From Lachancea mirantina (taxonomy: Eukaryota; Ascomycota; Saccharomycetes; Saccharomycetales; Saccharomycetaceae), in contig LT598467.1 in assembly GCA_900074745.1 (NCBI GenBank), positions 806,001-870,000 of the forward strand: DNA of 64,000 nucleotides, written 5' to 3'. Under the pieces are notes generated by a model. It saw only the letters and a list, made by a program, of their open reading frames with translations, was not told the origin of the DNA and made no database searches. Positions 49,307 through 59,528 of the stretch are shown here, piece after piece. Every line of letters begins with the position of its first letter. Positions within the stretch are counted from its first letter, which is position 1. The position numbers were made by a program, and so were the translations under genes.

Positions 49307-50965
49307 ATGACTCTTACGATAGGCCAAGCAATATGGGCTTCAGTCAAGCCAATCATTAAGATTTACTTAATCATCGGTAGCGGCATTGGGCTTGCGAAAC
49401 TGAATATTCTCACTGTTGAGGCGACGAGATGCATTTCCGACATTGTGTTAACGCTACTTTTACCGTCTCTGTCGTTTAACAAGATCGTCGCAAACATCGA
49501 GGACAAAGACATAAAACAGGTGGGGATTATCTGTCTCACGTCAGTGATGCTATTTGCCACAGGGCTTTTTTTTGCGTATGTGTGTCGGCTGTTGCTGCCG
49601 GTTCCCAAGCAATGGCGTGGAGGAATTTTGTGCGGGGGCATGTTTCCCAACATCAGTGACTTGCCGATTGCGTATTTGCAAACTATGGATCAGGGTCTTA
49701 TTTTCACGGAAGCGGAGGGGAACAAGGGCGTTGCCAACGTGATTATCTTTCTCGCTATGTTCATGATGTGCGTTTTCAATCTAGGTGGGTTTAGACTCAT
49801 CGAAATGGACTTTTCGTATCACGACGAGGAGAGCGCACTTTGCGACAGCAACTATCAAATAAAGGAAAAATGCAGCGACAGTACGAAAAACAGCGATACT
49901 GATACATCTAGTATGGTTGCGCCGGAAATGAGGCCGCCCGTCCAACGTGCCGTTCTGACTGCGACGCACTCTTCCACGCCTTCTTCGACGCCCAACTCTC
50001 AGTCCTATGGCACACCGGGGCCTACTGATGCCGAAGTCACGTCTCCACCCATTGCACTGACACAGGACGCAAATGTTGTCAGAAGAAGAACGTCTCAACG
50101 CAGTTCTCACTCTAGTATCATGAGCAACGCAGAGTTACGAGAATCGAGTCCCCAGGACATCCATGACCTTGTGCGCGAATACTCTCATGTCGATGAATTT
50201 GGACGAAGAAGAAGTTCACGTGCTATGTCTATGCGCACGTCTAACCTTGCCAATCGAATACGGTCCTCAGACTTGACCCGGATAGTGACATCAGATGCCA
50301 CTGTCACAAGACAGGACGTTTTGGACTCAGGCAAATCGCTCCCGAAATGGATCTATAAACTTTCGCCAACTCCATTTCTGGTTTTTTTCCTGAAAAACTG
50401 CCTCCGGCCTTGTTCCATGGCCGTCATCGTAGCGTTGACCATAGCGTTCATTCCCTGGGTCAAGGCGCTTTTCGTCACGACTTCGACAACCCCACATATC
50501 AAACAAGCACCGGACAATCAGCCAGCGTTATCTTTCATCATGGATTTCACTTCCTATGTTGGTGCCGCGTCTGTTCCATTTGGGCTTTTACTACTGGGTG
50601 CCACGCTGGGCAGACTAAAAATTAACAAATTGTACCCTGGTTTCTGGAAAACTTCGATTGTGCTTATTGTCTTAAAAATGTGTGTCATGCCCATTTTTGG
50701 GGTTCTATGGTGCGATCGTCTCGTCAAAGCTGGCTGGGCTAACTGGGAAGACGATCGCATGTTACTTTTCGTCATTGCAATCGATTGGGCCCTGCCTACA
50801 ATGACTACAATGATTTATTTCACAGCAAGCTACACCCCTGTCGATGCCGTTGAAACTGTTCAGCTGGACTGTGTCTCGTTCTTTCTCATGCTCCAGTACC
50901 CACTTATGATTGTCAGTCTCCCATTTTTGGTAACCTACTTCTTAAAAGTTCAAATGAAAGTATGA
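49307..50965 (+). CDS. ECM3: Ecm3-like auxin-efflux-carrier family membrane protein
   Basis: 552 residues (about 613 in S. cerevisiae Ecm3). It starts MTLTIGQAIWASVKPIIKIYLIIG and has the AEC/PIN fold: about five membrane segments in the first 165 residues, a polar Ser/Thr-rich cytoplasmic loop (about 170-345), and about five segments at the end. The block SLSFNKIVANIEDKDIKQVGIICL and GGMFPNISDLPIAYLQTMDQGL are nearly identical to yeast Ecm3. Family role: probable ER or plasma-membrane transporter of unknown substrate; ECM3 mutants affect the cell wall. S. cerevisiae has two copies, YOR092W and YNL095C. Orientation here appears reversed relative to both (see findings). Confidence 0.93.
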   Translation: MTLTIGQAIWASVKPIIKIYLIIGSGIGLAKLNILTVEATRCISDIVLTLLLPSLSFNKIVANIEDKDIKQVGIICLTSVMLFATGLFFAYVCRLLLPVPKQWRGGILCGGMFPNISDLPIAYLQTMDQGLIFTEAEGNKGVANVIIFLAMFMMCVFNLGGFRLIEMDFSYHDEESALCDSNYQIKEKCSDSTKNSDTDTSSMVAPEMRPPVQRAVLTATHSSTPSSTPNSQSYGTPGPTDAEVTSPPIALTQDANVVRRRTSQRSSHSSIMSNAELRESSPQDIHDLVREYSHVDEFGRRRSSRAMSMRTSNLANRIRSSDLTRIVTSDATVTRQDVLDSGKSLPKWIYKLSPTPFLVFFLKNCLRPCSMAVIVALTIAFIPWVKALFVTTSTTPHIKQAPDNQPALSFIMDFTSYVGAASVPFGLLLLGATLGRLKINKLYPGFWKTSIVLIVLKMCVMPIFGVLWCDRLVKAGWANWEDDRMLLFVIAIDWALPTMTTMIYFTASYTPVDAVETVQLDCVSFFLMLQYPLMIVSLPFLVTYFLKVQMKV

Positions 50966-51365
50966 TGCTCCAAGCACTAAATACCTTCAACAGCATATGC
51001 ATCGTTTCATCATAAAATGAAGCAAACCTATATATCAAAAGTCGCATCCGAATAGTTTTCGTCGCTTTTATTCACCATCGTCTCATATAGACATTGGCCG
51101 GTGATGATGAGCTCGTCCCAAACTCACAAAAAATCAAGTCATCTCAGAGTTAATGAGTATTAAAGGTTTGGCAAGAAGACAACTAGAAGAGCTTGTTGTT
51201 CATCATTAGAAGCAAGTTTACACAAAATAACTGACATATAAAGGGTTTAGTAAGGTTTTGATCGCCGTTTTGACAGTTCTTAAAAGTTCAACGATTACCC
51301 AAACGCGGTCAATATCGTTTTATCGAAAGTTGAAGCGCAGAAGGTTGCTGAAACGCAAAGTTAAA
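50966..51365. other. ECM3/APP1 intergenic region
   Basis: 0.4 kb between tandem genes. The APP1 frame is open back to 51258, but there the first codon is TTG and no ATG occurs before 51366, so this is taken as leader and promoter. Confidence 0.55.
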
Positions 51366-53180
51366 ATGAACCATGGGGACGATATACAGAATGGAGTTGG
51401 ACTTAGCAAACGACAACGATTATTGAACATTATGCGGACTACAAGAGACGTTTATGTCCCGACAGTTGCTACTACTTTGTCACAATTGAAATCGGAAGCC
51501 GGTAGTACACTCAAGAATTATTATGAACATTCTGGCAGCACTACCACCGGAAACGGTGGGTCGTTGCCGCCCAAATGGCCTGTCGGCATGCGAACTATAG
51601 TGTTCCCGTCATACACAAGAGTTCTTGAGGAAAACCGTTTTGAAAGTCATATAAGAGGCGTCGTTTATACGCCAGGATTGAATAGCCGAAAATCAAGACT
51701 ACTTTTATCAGTTTGCAGACAGCTTGTGCGTCCCAGATCGACTGCGGACAAAGCGTTGGCCGAAGAGCAATTTGAAGCGCAGCTTGAAGATTCTCAGTCG
51801 TCGCTTGACAGTTCATCTACTTCCTCATCGTCACAGATCGGTGCAAAAGATGAAGAAACTTTGCGAACTAGAATTGCCGGTTTCTTGTACAAATACATCA
51901 CAGGCGTACCTATTGACATTAAATTATCGGACGGTGCAAATCCAGACGTGGTAGCGCACGCAAGAACAGACAGCTGGGGGAATTACGATATTAAAATTAC
52001 TACAGATTTTGAACCCTCTGACATTAAAGTCGCAATCGACATAACTGATGGTGATACCGTTTCGTGTCCTGTCAATCACGTCCAGAATAGTGGCGTTGCT
52101 TTAATAAGTGATATCGACGATACAATCAAGCATACAGGGGTTACTGGAGATAAAAGATCCATTTTTTGCAACGTTTTTGTCAATGATTTTGCCACATGGA
52201 CAATTCCCGGAATGTCTCTATGGTATAACACGCTTAGGGACTCGGAAGGCGTTGACTTTTTTTATGTGTCGAATGCACCCTATCAAATATATCCCATTTT
52301 GCAAGACTACATTTCCAAGCAATTTCCTTCGGGTCCTTTGTTTCTCAAGCAATATTCTGGCAATTTGTTATCGAGTTTGATGACTTCGAGTGCTAAGAGG
52401 AAGATCGGATCGATTATAAGCATTATTAAAGATTTCCCAGCAAAGAAATTTATTCTTGTAGGAGACTCTGGCGAACGAGATTTAGAAGCTTATACAGAAG
52501 CTGCCAAACTTTTCCCAGATCAGATCATCGGTATTTATATCCGATGTTGCAAAGATTCTATGAGTGACTTCGCAGCCAATAGTCTTGAAGTCATGAAGGA
52601 GTTGAATCACTTGATTCAAACCAAGTATCTTTCAGAAATGTATCCAGATGACATTCAAAACTTGTGCGACAAAAGTGCTAATTCGTTAAACTCGCCTAGC
52701 GTCGCGAAATCCGCGACAAACCAAAGCGAAGTTGAGCAAGCCTCTAAACGAGCCCCTGAGATCCCTGCGAGAAAGCCAGAACTTACGCGTGAACAACTCA
52801 AAACAATTTATGACTCACGAAAGCCCTTTTCTTTGGTGTCCGGCACACCACCTCCTCCTCCGCCGAGAAAAAAGACTAGGTCCAAAATATATGAAACTTA
52901 CTCACCACTTTCTATCGGTGCTACTAACGATGAAACTGTGTATTGCACGCCTTCGTCACAGAATGATTATGGAGCGTACTCTTCTTTCTTTGATTCCAGA
53001 GCCGATTCTTGGCGAGGGCGCGTGTTAACGTCCATTTTAGAACTTAAGGAATGTGGTGTCAAGGCAAGATTCATGTTCTTTTCAGAACCTGAAGTTTGCC
53101 TAGAAGACAGTTTTTACGTCATCAGGAAAGGACAGCTAACAAAATATAATGGAAACCCAGAAACTACAATGTCCAGCTAA
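51366..53180 (+). CDS. APP1: Phosphatidate phosphatase of actin patches (App1)
   Basis: 604 residues from the ATG at 51366 (MNHGDDIQNG); S. cerevisiae App1 has 587. The HAD-type catalytic motif DIDDT is at residues 249-253 inside LISDIDDTIKHTGVTGDKRS; other signatures are VDFFYVSNAPYQIYP, FPSGPLFLKQYSGNLLSSLMTSS and FILVGDSGERDLEAY. A C-terminal Pro-rich stretch (TPPPPPPRKK) can bind SH3 proteins, and the conserved SSQNDYG lies near the end. It dephosphorylates phosphatidate to diacylglycerol at cortical actin patches during endocytosis. In S. cerevisiae it is YNL094W on chromosome XIV, so its presence inside the chromosome XV-like order marks merged WGD tracks. Confidence 0.96.
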   Translation: MNHGDDIQNGVGLSKRQRLLNIMRTTRDVYVPTVATTLSQLKSEAGSTLKNYYEHSGSTTTGNGGSLPPKWPVGMRTIVFPSYTRVLEENRFESHIRGVVYTPGLNSRKSRLLLSVCRQLVRPRSTADKALAEEQFEAQLEDSQSSLDSSSTSSSSQIGAKDEETLRTRIAGFLYKYITGVPIDIKLSDGANPDVVAHARTDSWGNYDIKITTDFEPSDIKVAIDITDGDTVSCPVNHVQNSGVALISDIDDTIKHTGVTGDKRSIFCNVFVNDFATWTIPGMSLWYNTLRDSEGVDFFYVSNAPYQIYPILQDYISKQFPSGPLFLKQYSGNLLSSLMTSSAKRKIGSIISIIKDFPAKKFILVGDSGERDLEAYTEAAKLFPDQIIGIYIRCCKDSMSDFAANSLEVMKELNHLIQTKYLSEMYPDDIQNLCDKSANSLNSPSVAKSATNQSEVEQASKRAPEIPARKPELTREQLKTIYDSRKPFSLVSGTPPPPPPRKKTRSKIYETYSPLSIGATNDETVYCTPSSQNDYGAYSSFFDSRADSWRGRVLTSILELKECGVKARFMFFSEPEVCLEDSFYVIRKGQLTKYNGNPETTMSS

Positions 53181-53338
53181 TTACGACGTTATGGTCAGGT
53201 TGAGGAAACTCGAGGGGTTCCAGAAACTCTATTGAGTTATTATGATACACTCTAACGAAATATTTAATTTAGTTAAACTATACTGATTTGATTGGGGAAG
53301 ACGTAGTGAAAAGATGTACTCTTTCCGTTCTGGCGTCT

Positions 53339-54367
53339 TCATGCAGATGCGGTGGCGGGGGTCTTCGTCTTGATGTCGAAAGTTGGATTAATACCATCAC
53401 CATAGTCTTTGATACCTCCGTCGTCTCTCTTCTCGGCATCACGTAGGGCTTTGGTGAACTCCGATAGATCCCAGGCAGAACCCTTGGACGCGTCCAAGTC
53501 AGCCAAATCGTCAAATTTCTTGTCTTCCATGAACTTCTTTAGCAATACTTCCCGACCTGTGGGTTTCTTATTAGCGTTTTCCCTCTGTTCTGCGTTCACC
53601 TTCTTCGCAATGTGATCTCTCTTCCATACGGCAAAATTCTCTACTGTTATAGGTGTGAGTTTGGCCCTGTTCAGTCTACCCCTTTCAGTCTCCAAAAACT
53701 CTTCTAAAGTGATTTTAGGTTGACTGTCTAGGGCCTCTTTTTCAAGCCTCTTTTGCTCTTTGGTTTTCAAAACGAATCCTTCCGGAAGAGCGTGCTTGTA
53801 CATACACTTGTCACCACCGTTGGGACAAACCCAAAACCAACCGTATTTCCCGTTTTCCACCGCTTCAATGAAAAACTTGCAAACTTTGTCGGTCGTTGTA
53901 CGTGGGTTACCGTGTTTCGACAAGATCACTTTCCGCAGTTTTTCTTCGTCCCACTGATCCATTGTATCCTGTTCTTTTTCCTCACGGACATCCTGGTACA
54001 AATCCTTCTTTTCGACTCTCCGCCCCACGTTAGGATCGTGAGAAAACTTACAACGGGCTCCCTTGTTACAGTTACCGATCTTGAACATCGCACACAAGAT
54101 GGTCTTGGGATCCACCCCAGCACCGACCCGCTGCTGTTCCATGGCAGGATTGAACAGAGCACGCCGTTGTGCTTCTTCCAGCTCCTTCCGCTTCTTTTCC
54201 TCCAATTTCAGCCGTTTCATCTCCTCCTTTTTCGGATCCGCTTGCGACTGCACTTGCTTGATGTATCTCTGGACTTTTGTCGACCGGTTTTTGTTCTTCA
54301 TTCCGAACGTCTTGTCGACATTGTCCTTCTTCTTCGAAGCTTGCTGTTGTTGCTTCTTTGGTGGCAT
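53339..54367 (-). CDS. TMA46: Tma46, CCCH zinc-finger DFRP protein
   Basis: 342 residues (345 in S. cerevisiae). The N-terminus is Lys/Gln-rich ([16 protein letters not shown]) with a charged helix, then two CCCH fingers: Cys92, Cys100, Cys106, His110 and Cys163, Cys181, Cys188, His192. The C-terminal DFRP segment ([27 protein letters not shown]) binds the DRG GTPase Rbg1. Tma46 stabilises Rbg1 and links it to ribosomes. It is convergent with APP1 (158 bp between stops) and divergent from PTC5, as at YOR091W-YOR090C. Confidence 0.97.
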   Translation of the reverse strand: MPPKKQQQQASKKKDNVDKTFGMKNKNRSTKVQRYIKQVQSQADPKKEEMKRLKLEEKKRKELEEAQRRALFNPAMEQQRVGAGVDPKTILCAMFKIGNCNKGARCKFSHDPNVGRRVEKKDLYQDVREEKEQDTMDQWDEEKLRKVILSKHGNPRTTTDKVCKFFIEAVENGKYGWFWVCPNGGDKCMYKHALPEGFVLKTKEQKRLEKEALDSQPKITLEEFLETERGRLNRAKLTPITVENFAVWKRDHIAKKVNAEQRENANKKPTGREVLLKKFMEDKKFDDLADLDASKGSAWDLSEFTKALRDAEKRDDGGIKDYGDGINPTFDIKTKTPATASA

Positions 54368-54769
54368 ATTTTCTGGATGGTTTCGTTGCCAAAGCCTTCA
54401 GCTCCTGAACTTACGGTTCTCCTGCTCTTACTATGGTAATAGCTCGTTGAATTTATTTCAATCGGCAACTGCAACTCATCGCAGTTCGAAAATTTTTCAA
54501 AGGAAAAGTTGTCGAATTATAAAGGTCGCTTTATACGTTTACCCAATCATTACTCATTTCGTGATGAGAGATATTTATTTAATGTCGTCTTTGACGAGTA
54601 CTCATCTAATACTTTATTCGTTAATGGTGATATATGTTCTTCTTGACGAATACTCGTTCTTTTACTCAAACGTATCTAGCTACATGACTTTCATAAGGGC
54701 ATCAGGATGATCATGTTTATAAAACTTTACATTGGGTTAAAGTAGAGTACCAGACCTTACTAGCCTTGC
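54368..54769. promoter_or_regulatory. TMA46/PTC5 divergent promoter region
   Basis: 0.4 kb of AT-rich sequence. It contains an imperfect 16-bp direct repeat, TTGACGAGTACTCATC at 54591-54606 and TTGACGAATACTCGTT at 54643-54658, 52 bp apart. The factor involved, if any, is unknown. Confidence 0.5.
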
Positions 54770-56317
54770 ATGCCGGTCCTAGAGAGACTCTCTGCGGCCC
54801 GGCCATTTATGAGACTTTTTGCGCGTTCATCCGGCGGTCGCGGTGCGCGAAACGCTGCCGCTCTTTTTGGCGGAACCTTATTCCTTGGGTATTATTCCCT
54901 GTGGGGCAAGAATCCACTTCTAAGCGAATCCATCAAAAGCATCAAACATTTTGGAACGTCAACGCCCGAGTCGCAAGAACAGAACACAATTTCACTACTT
55001 TCTGACGCAGAAGTGACGCGCAGACTACGACAATTGGAAGAAAGCCATTTTGTGCAGCGTGGAAGCGGGCTTGTGCGATTCGATGTGGCGCAATTGCCAT
55101 CCAATTCACCGATTGAAGACGCGCACATTGAGCAGGTGGTCACGGTTCCAGGTCGCGATGAAGCCCGTGACGAAGATCTGTATTTTTTCGGTGTTTTCGA
55201 TGGTCACAGTGGACCATACACTTCAGCGAAATTGGCACAGGATTTAGTACCTTATGTGGCCCATCAGCTGTCCAAAGTTTATACTGCGGGCGTCGTATCG
55301 GCTTCTGTCGCTGAAAACGTCGTCGACAACGCGCTGTCCGACGCGTTCAAGTTACTCGACCGCGATATCGTTTTGGGTTCCCTTGGGAATTTGTTTCAAA
55401 ATCCCTCTAAGGAAACGCTTACACGCGCCTTACCGGCGGTCTCGGGCTCGTGTGCGCTACTTGCCATGTTCGACTCTCAAAGTTCGACTTTAAAATGTGC
55501 TGTCACAGGCGACTCACGCGCGTTGCTTGCGTCTGTCAATAAAGAGGGCCAGTGGTCTGTGAAGGCGTTGACCGTTGACCAGACGGGTGACAACGAAAGT
55601 GAGGTTGCGCGTATCCAGGCAGAGCATCCGGGAGAACAAAATGCGGTGCGGAATGGACGTGTCTTGGGCTCTTTGCAACCATCGCGAGCCTTTGGCGACT
55701 ACCGCTACAAAGTCAAGGACATCGACGGCAAATCGGTGCGCGATCTACCGGACCATCTCAAAATCTACTTCAGGCGCGAACCCAACGCGTTTCACACGCC
55801 ACCTTACGTTACCGCAGAACCCGTTATATCTACCGCGCAGGTGAATTCCGATGTCAAATTTATGGTTTTAGCCTCTGACGGGTTGTACGAGCTTCTATCT
55901 AATGACGAAATTGCGTCTTTGGTAGTCAAATGGATGCAGCACAACCCAGTGGTACCTGGCGCCGCTCCTTTGCGTACGTCTGGCCCTGCAGGGAAGCTCA
56001 CACCGGTCCGGGACACCTCGGAGGACGCAGAATCGCAACGTCCGGCTTTCAGATACAGATCTCAAACTAAAAACCCGTCCGAATACTTGCTGGAGGACAA
56101 GAATGTCGCTACGCATCTTATCCGAAACGCTTTGAGTGCCAAGGGAAACAAGGACTACGTCTCTACGCTTGTCAGTATTCCGTCACCTATGAGCAGGAAA
56201 TATCGCGACGATCTCACCGTTACAGTAGTGTTCTTCGATCACAACGAAAACCACGAGCAAACCGGACGCCTGGTGATTAATGATGAGGCAACTACAAAGC
56301 CCAGAGCCAAGCTATGA
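54770..56317 (+). CDS. PTC5: Mitochondrial PP2C phosphatase Ptc5
   Basis: 515 residues (about 572 in S. cerevisiae). The N-terminus is Arg/Ala-rich (RPFMRLFARSSGGRGARNAA), a mitochondrial presequence, followed by a short hydrophobic stretch. PP2C motifs: FGVFDGHSGPYTS with DGHSG at 144-148, SGSCALLAMFDS, AVTGDSRALL, LGSLQPSRAFGDYRYK, VLASDGLYELLSNDE and a final DDLTVTVVFF. Metal-binding aspartates are present in each. It dephosphorylates the E1-alpha subunit of pyruvate dehydrogenase in mitochondria. It matches YOR090C in order and direction. Confidence 0.95.
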   Translation: MPVLERLSAARPFMRLFARSSGGRGARNAAALFGGTLFLGYYSLWGKNPLLSESIKSIKHFGTSTPESQEQNTISLLSDAEVTRRLRQLEESHFVQRGSGLVRFDVAQLPSNSPIEDAHIEQVVTVPGRDEARDEDLYFFGVFDGHSGPYTSAKLAQDLVPYVAHQLSKVYTAGVVSASVAENVVDNALSDAFKLLDRDIVLGSLGNLFQNPSKETLTRALPAVSGSCALLAMFDSQSSTLKCAVTGDSRALLASVNKEGQWSVKALTVDQTGDNESEVARIQAEHPGEQNAVRNGRVLGSLQPSRAFGDYRYKVKDIDGKSVRDLPDHLKIYFRREPNAFHTPPYVTAEPVISTAQVNSDVKFMVLASDGLYELLSNDEIASLVVKWMQHNPVVPGAAPLRTSGPAGKLTPVRDTSEDAESQRPAFRYRSQTKNPSEYLLEDKNVATHLIRNALSAKGNKDYVSTLVSIPSPMSRKYRDDLTVTVVFFDHNENHEQTGRLVINDEATTKPRAKL

Positions 56318-56639
56318 TCGTGAAAAGTAGGCTCTAAAGTCCCCGAGCGTATTTTATCCAAAGTTTGTCAGAATGAACGCGTTTTCCCCAATATTCTTTT
56401 AAGCACTGCCGAAAAAGTGGTACGCAAGCTGAACCCACCGACGTCACGAATATCGCCATCTCAATCGCCAGATTCACCTTTAGAAATGCGTTTGACGGGC
56501 TCTTCTTCATGTATCACGTGACTATACCAGTTTTGATATTTAAATAGTATATGAGATATCAGAGGCGAAGAATCAAGAACGAGACTACCCCTGGCGTGGA
56601 AAACAAGTTCTGAAGAGAGTAATCCTATTAGCAAGTGAA
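56318..56639. promoter_or_regulatory. VPS21 promoter region
   Basis: 0.32 kb holding a TCACGTGA palindrome at 56514-56521, about 120 bp before the VPS21 ATG, and an AT-rich tract after it. No gene is seen. Confidence 0.5.
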
Positions 56640-57278
56640 ATGAACTCTGCGCTTACGTCTGTTAAGCTGGTTTTACTTGGAGAAGCAGCGGTGGGCAAAT
56701 CATCAATAGTTCTTCGGTTTGTTTCCAATGATTTTGCTGAGAATAAAGAGCCTACGATTGGAGCAGCATTTTTGACCCAACGAGTGAATCTAGGCGAAAA
56801 TACGATTAAATTTGAGATATGGGATACGGCAGGACAGGAACGGTTTGCGTCGCTGGCTCCGATGTACTATAGAAACGCACAGGCGGCGTTGGTGGTGTAC
56901 GATATCACGAAACCACAGTCATTCATAAAGGCACGTCACTGGGTGAAAGAACTGCATGAGCAAGCCTCCAAAGGTATTATTATTGCACTGGTTGGTAACA
57001 AGCTGGATTTGGTTGAAGGCGGTGCGGATCGTAAAGTGGACCGTGAAGAAGCTGAGAAATTGGCAGCAGAAGAAGGACTTTTGTTCTTTGAAACGAGTGC
57101 CAAGACTGGAGACAATGTTAACGACGTGTTTTTGAGCATAGCGCAGAAAATACCATTGAAGAAGCCAGACGACGAATTGTCGACCAATCCTGGATTACGT
57201 GTGAACAACGACGGTGCAAGAGTTGACCTGGCAGCTGGCGGCCAGGGATTGGGTCCCTCTGGAGGCTGCAACTGTTAG
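56640..57278 (+). CDS. VPS21: Rab5-type endosomal GTPase Vps21
   Basis: 212 residues (210 in S. cerevisiae). GTPase motifs: GEAAVGKSS (14-22), effector Thr39 in [16 protein letters not shown] (62-69), NKLD (120-123), ETSAKTG (151-157). The C-terminus GGCNC carries two cysteines for geranylgeranylation. It controls fusion of Golgi- and plasma-membrane-derived vesicles with early endosomes. S. cerevisiae has WGD copies VPS21 (YOR089C) and YPT53 (YNL093W); this single gene stands for both. Confidence 0.97.
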   Translation: MNSALTSVKLVLLGEAAVGKSSIVLRFVSNDFAENKEPTIGAAFLTQRVNLGENTIKFEIWDTAGQERFASLAPMYYRNAQAALVVYDITKPQSFIKARHWVKELHEQASKGIIIALVGNKLDLVEGGADRKVDREEAEKLAAEEGLLFFETSAKTGDNVNDVFLSIAQKIPLKKPDDELSTNPGLRVNNDGARVDLAAGGQGLGPSGGCNC

Positions 57279-57503
57279 TATGCTTCTATATACATAATGA
57301 TTATTTTGTTGTGCTGGAGCGATGCGGACGCGGATACAGTCCGCGGGTTCAAAGGTGAGCTCAAATGGGTAATGGAGAAGTCAGTCACCCTGCCCGCTGC
57401 AATTTAGTAGTGTTTTTATTCATATTGGAACTGATGAAATGATTTTCTTTTGTTTTGACATTTGAGATTCGTTTGAGCCTTGCTGAGTGGCTACAAATCG
57501 ACA

Positions 57504-59528
57504 CTAATTCGAGATATGCGATTTTTCTAATAGTTTAGTCAACTTTTCTACCATTTCTGACAGCTCATCGATTTTTTTCTGCGCACGTTTGTTTCCCTCT
57601 TTGACTTCGCTGAAAATTCCGTAATTTTCCCAACCTAGGCCAGAATGAAATCCATCGCTTACCGGCTGCACTGAATCCCTAACGTTTTTGAACCATTTCT
57701 TGTCAACTTTGAAATGCGGGTCGCTATTCTCAGCTTCTCTTTGGAGTTTTAGAGAATTTTTGTTTTTCTTCTGGGTGGCAGCTATACCTGTGAGTTCATT
57801 GTTTGGTAACCATCCGTCTTCCTCATCCACATAGCCATCCGTGAGATCCCAAGCAACGTCAGTCTCATTAGCATCGTCCTCAAGCTTTTTTAGCCTATTA
57901 TAGCTTACGCGCTTGGCCTCTCTAATCTCTTTGAGAGCGATGAACAAAAGCATGGGAAAGTAAATGATAGTCATCACAGTATTACTAAACTCTTTAGCGG
58001 TGTTTTTCGGCATCAGGTGCATAAGTGGAGTAATTATGATTTCGATGATGTTAAATGGAGGAACATAAACATCTTCGTCTGGTGCTCTGATGTATCTCAT
58101 TGTTTTCTGTGCCATGAGAGCCATGTACTCATCCAAAGCATTGACGATAACTTTCTCATATGCAGTGCTGTACAAAGCAATGAGAATATTGAGAAGAATC
58201 ACCGAGACCACAAAGCAGTAAATGTAATAAAGCAGAGCAGCGTAGGGATAGGCAAATTTGTCAAAGATCGCAAACCCACCGAACCCTAAAACGGTTAAAA
58301 ATAAATGTTTGACGATTGGCCAAGTAATGTCTCTTTTACCATCTGCAGAATCAAGTCCCAAAAACCCTTGCAAGAAGCCCACGATTATCAAAAGTAAAAG
58401 GAAAAAGAAAACAATTGATTCCTTCATCATGTGCTTGAGAATAACGAGCAGCGCGCCTATGAATCTCTCCGATTCGAGATAAAGCAGTAAGCGGCACCAT
58501 ACAAGAGGCGCTGCGCAGGAAAGTATTCTGTATGAAACTTTATCCCAATATTCTGAGGACATGTGAGTTTGAATGGGACTCACGCTGACAATTCTCAGAA
58601 TCATTGATGCGGCAATCGTGAGATACATGGAATCGTTAAACGCATTCCAAAACCCCACGTAGTTCCACCCTACATTATAAATTTTGTTCATTTCATCCAA
58701 AATACTCCCGACAGTGAAGAAGTAGAACACAACCTCTGCGGCGTCTATAGGGTCGACCTCTCGCGAGTTTTTGCTGTTGACAACAACGGTGTATAGTACA
58801 AGGTAACAAATCGAGAAGAAGACCTGAATAATGTTCTGGTACATTGGCGTCTTAAGTCTGTCCGGATGAAAATGTCTACTGAACTGAGAAGAGGGAACCG
58901 AGTCGCATAAAACGAATGTGCTTGCGTCGCCTTCCTCTTGCACAATCCAGCCCCTCCAGAGCCATTTCAAACAACGCTGATACCCACTCGAGCCAATTAC
59001 GATTGTGCTGTGCATGTCCAATGCTAGTTCTAACACTCCCTCGGCCTCCTGGTCTTCGTCGTTCTCATTTATCACATATCGACGACACAACATGTGTATG
59101 AATAGGAAATGCGGATCGCGCGCCTCTTCTTCCTCAATGATAAGCTTGCATAGCTGCTGTGCCGCTGTGGCCCTTAGGGAGTAAATTTGAGCATTGTGAA
59201 GCTCGCTGGAAGCTAATTCCCAGTACCAGCCGCAAACTTTTAACAAACAGAAGATAACCACAGATTGATATTTGCGCATGGATCTTTCGTCCTTTTGATT
59301 CCCGCCGCATGCCTCTCGCGTCAGTTTCAAAACTTTTCGGTTCAAAATACGCGACTGATCAGACGTAATTTCACTTTCCTTGAACAAAATCGGCACCACC
59401 TCATCGATAAGATACTTCAAATTCAGGGCAATCCGCAGAATCTGTCTCGAATTGGGTGCTTCCAAATTTTCAGAGGTTTCGTGTACCCACGACAGTCCAT
59501 TCGCGGTGGGCAGAACTAACTCAGTCAT
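57504..59528 (-). CDS. YVC1: Vacuolar TRP cation channel Yvc1
   Basis: 674 residues (675 in S. cerevisiae). An N-terminal cytosolic domain (about 1-235) precedes six or so membrane segments (about 235-480), including VFFFLLLLIIVGFLQGFLGLDSADGKR and the pore region IVKHLFLTVLGFGGFAIFDKF, then a cytosolic tail with acidic residues (DETDVAWDLTDGYVDEEDG) and a final coiled coil. Yvc1 is a TRP-family channel that releases calcium from the vacuole under hyperosmotic shock and is stimulated by PI(3,5)P2. It is divergent from NST1. It matches YOR087W in direction. Confidence 0.96.
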   Translation of the reverse strand: MTELVLPTANGLSWVHETSENLEAPNSRQILRIALNLKYLIDEVVPILFKESEITSDQSRILNRKVLKLTREACGGNQKDERSMRKYQSVVIFCLLKVCGWYWELASSELHNAQIYSLRATAAQQLCKLIIEEEEARDPHFLFIHMLCRRYVINENDEDQEAEGVLELALDMHSTIVIGSSGYQRCLKWLWRGWIVQEEGDASTFVLCDSVPSSQFSRHFHPDRLKTPMYQNIIQVFFSICYLVLYTVVVNSKNSREVDPIDAAEVVFYFFTVGSILDEMNKIYNVGWNYVGFWNAFNDSMYLTIAASMILRIVSVSPIQTHMSSEYWDKVSYRILSCAAPLVWCRLLLYLESERFIGALLVILKHMMKESIVFFFLLLLIIVGFLQGFLGLDSADGKRDITWPIVKHLFLTVLGFGGFAIFDKFAYPYAALLYYIYCFVVSVILLNILIALYSTAYEKVIVNALDEYMALMAQKTMRYIRAPDEDVYVPPFNIIEIIITPLMHLMPKNTAKEFSNTVMTIIYFPMLLFIALKEIREAKRVSYNRLKKLEDDANETDVAWDLTDGYVDEEDGWLPNNELTGIAATQKKNKNSLKLQREAENSDPHFKVDKKWFKNVRDSVQPVSDGFHSGLGWENYGIFSEVKEGNKRAQKKIDELSEMVEKLTKLLEKSHISN

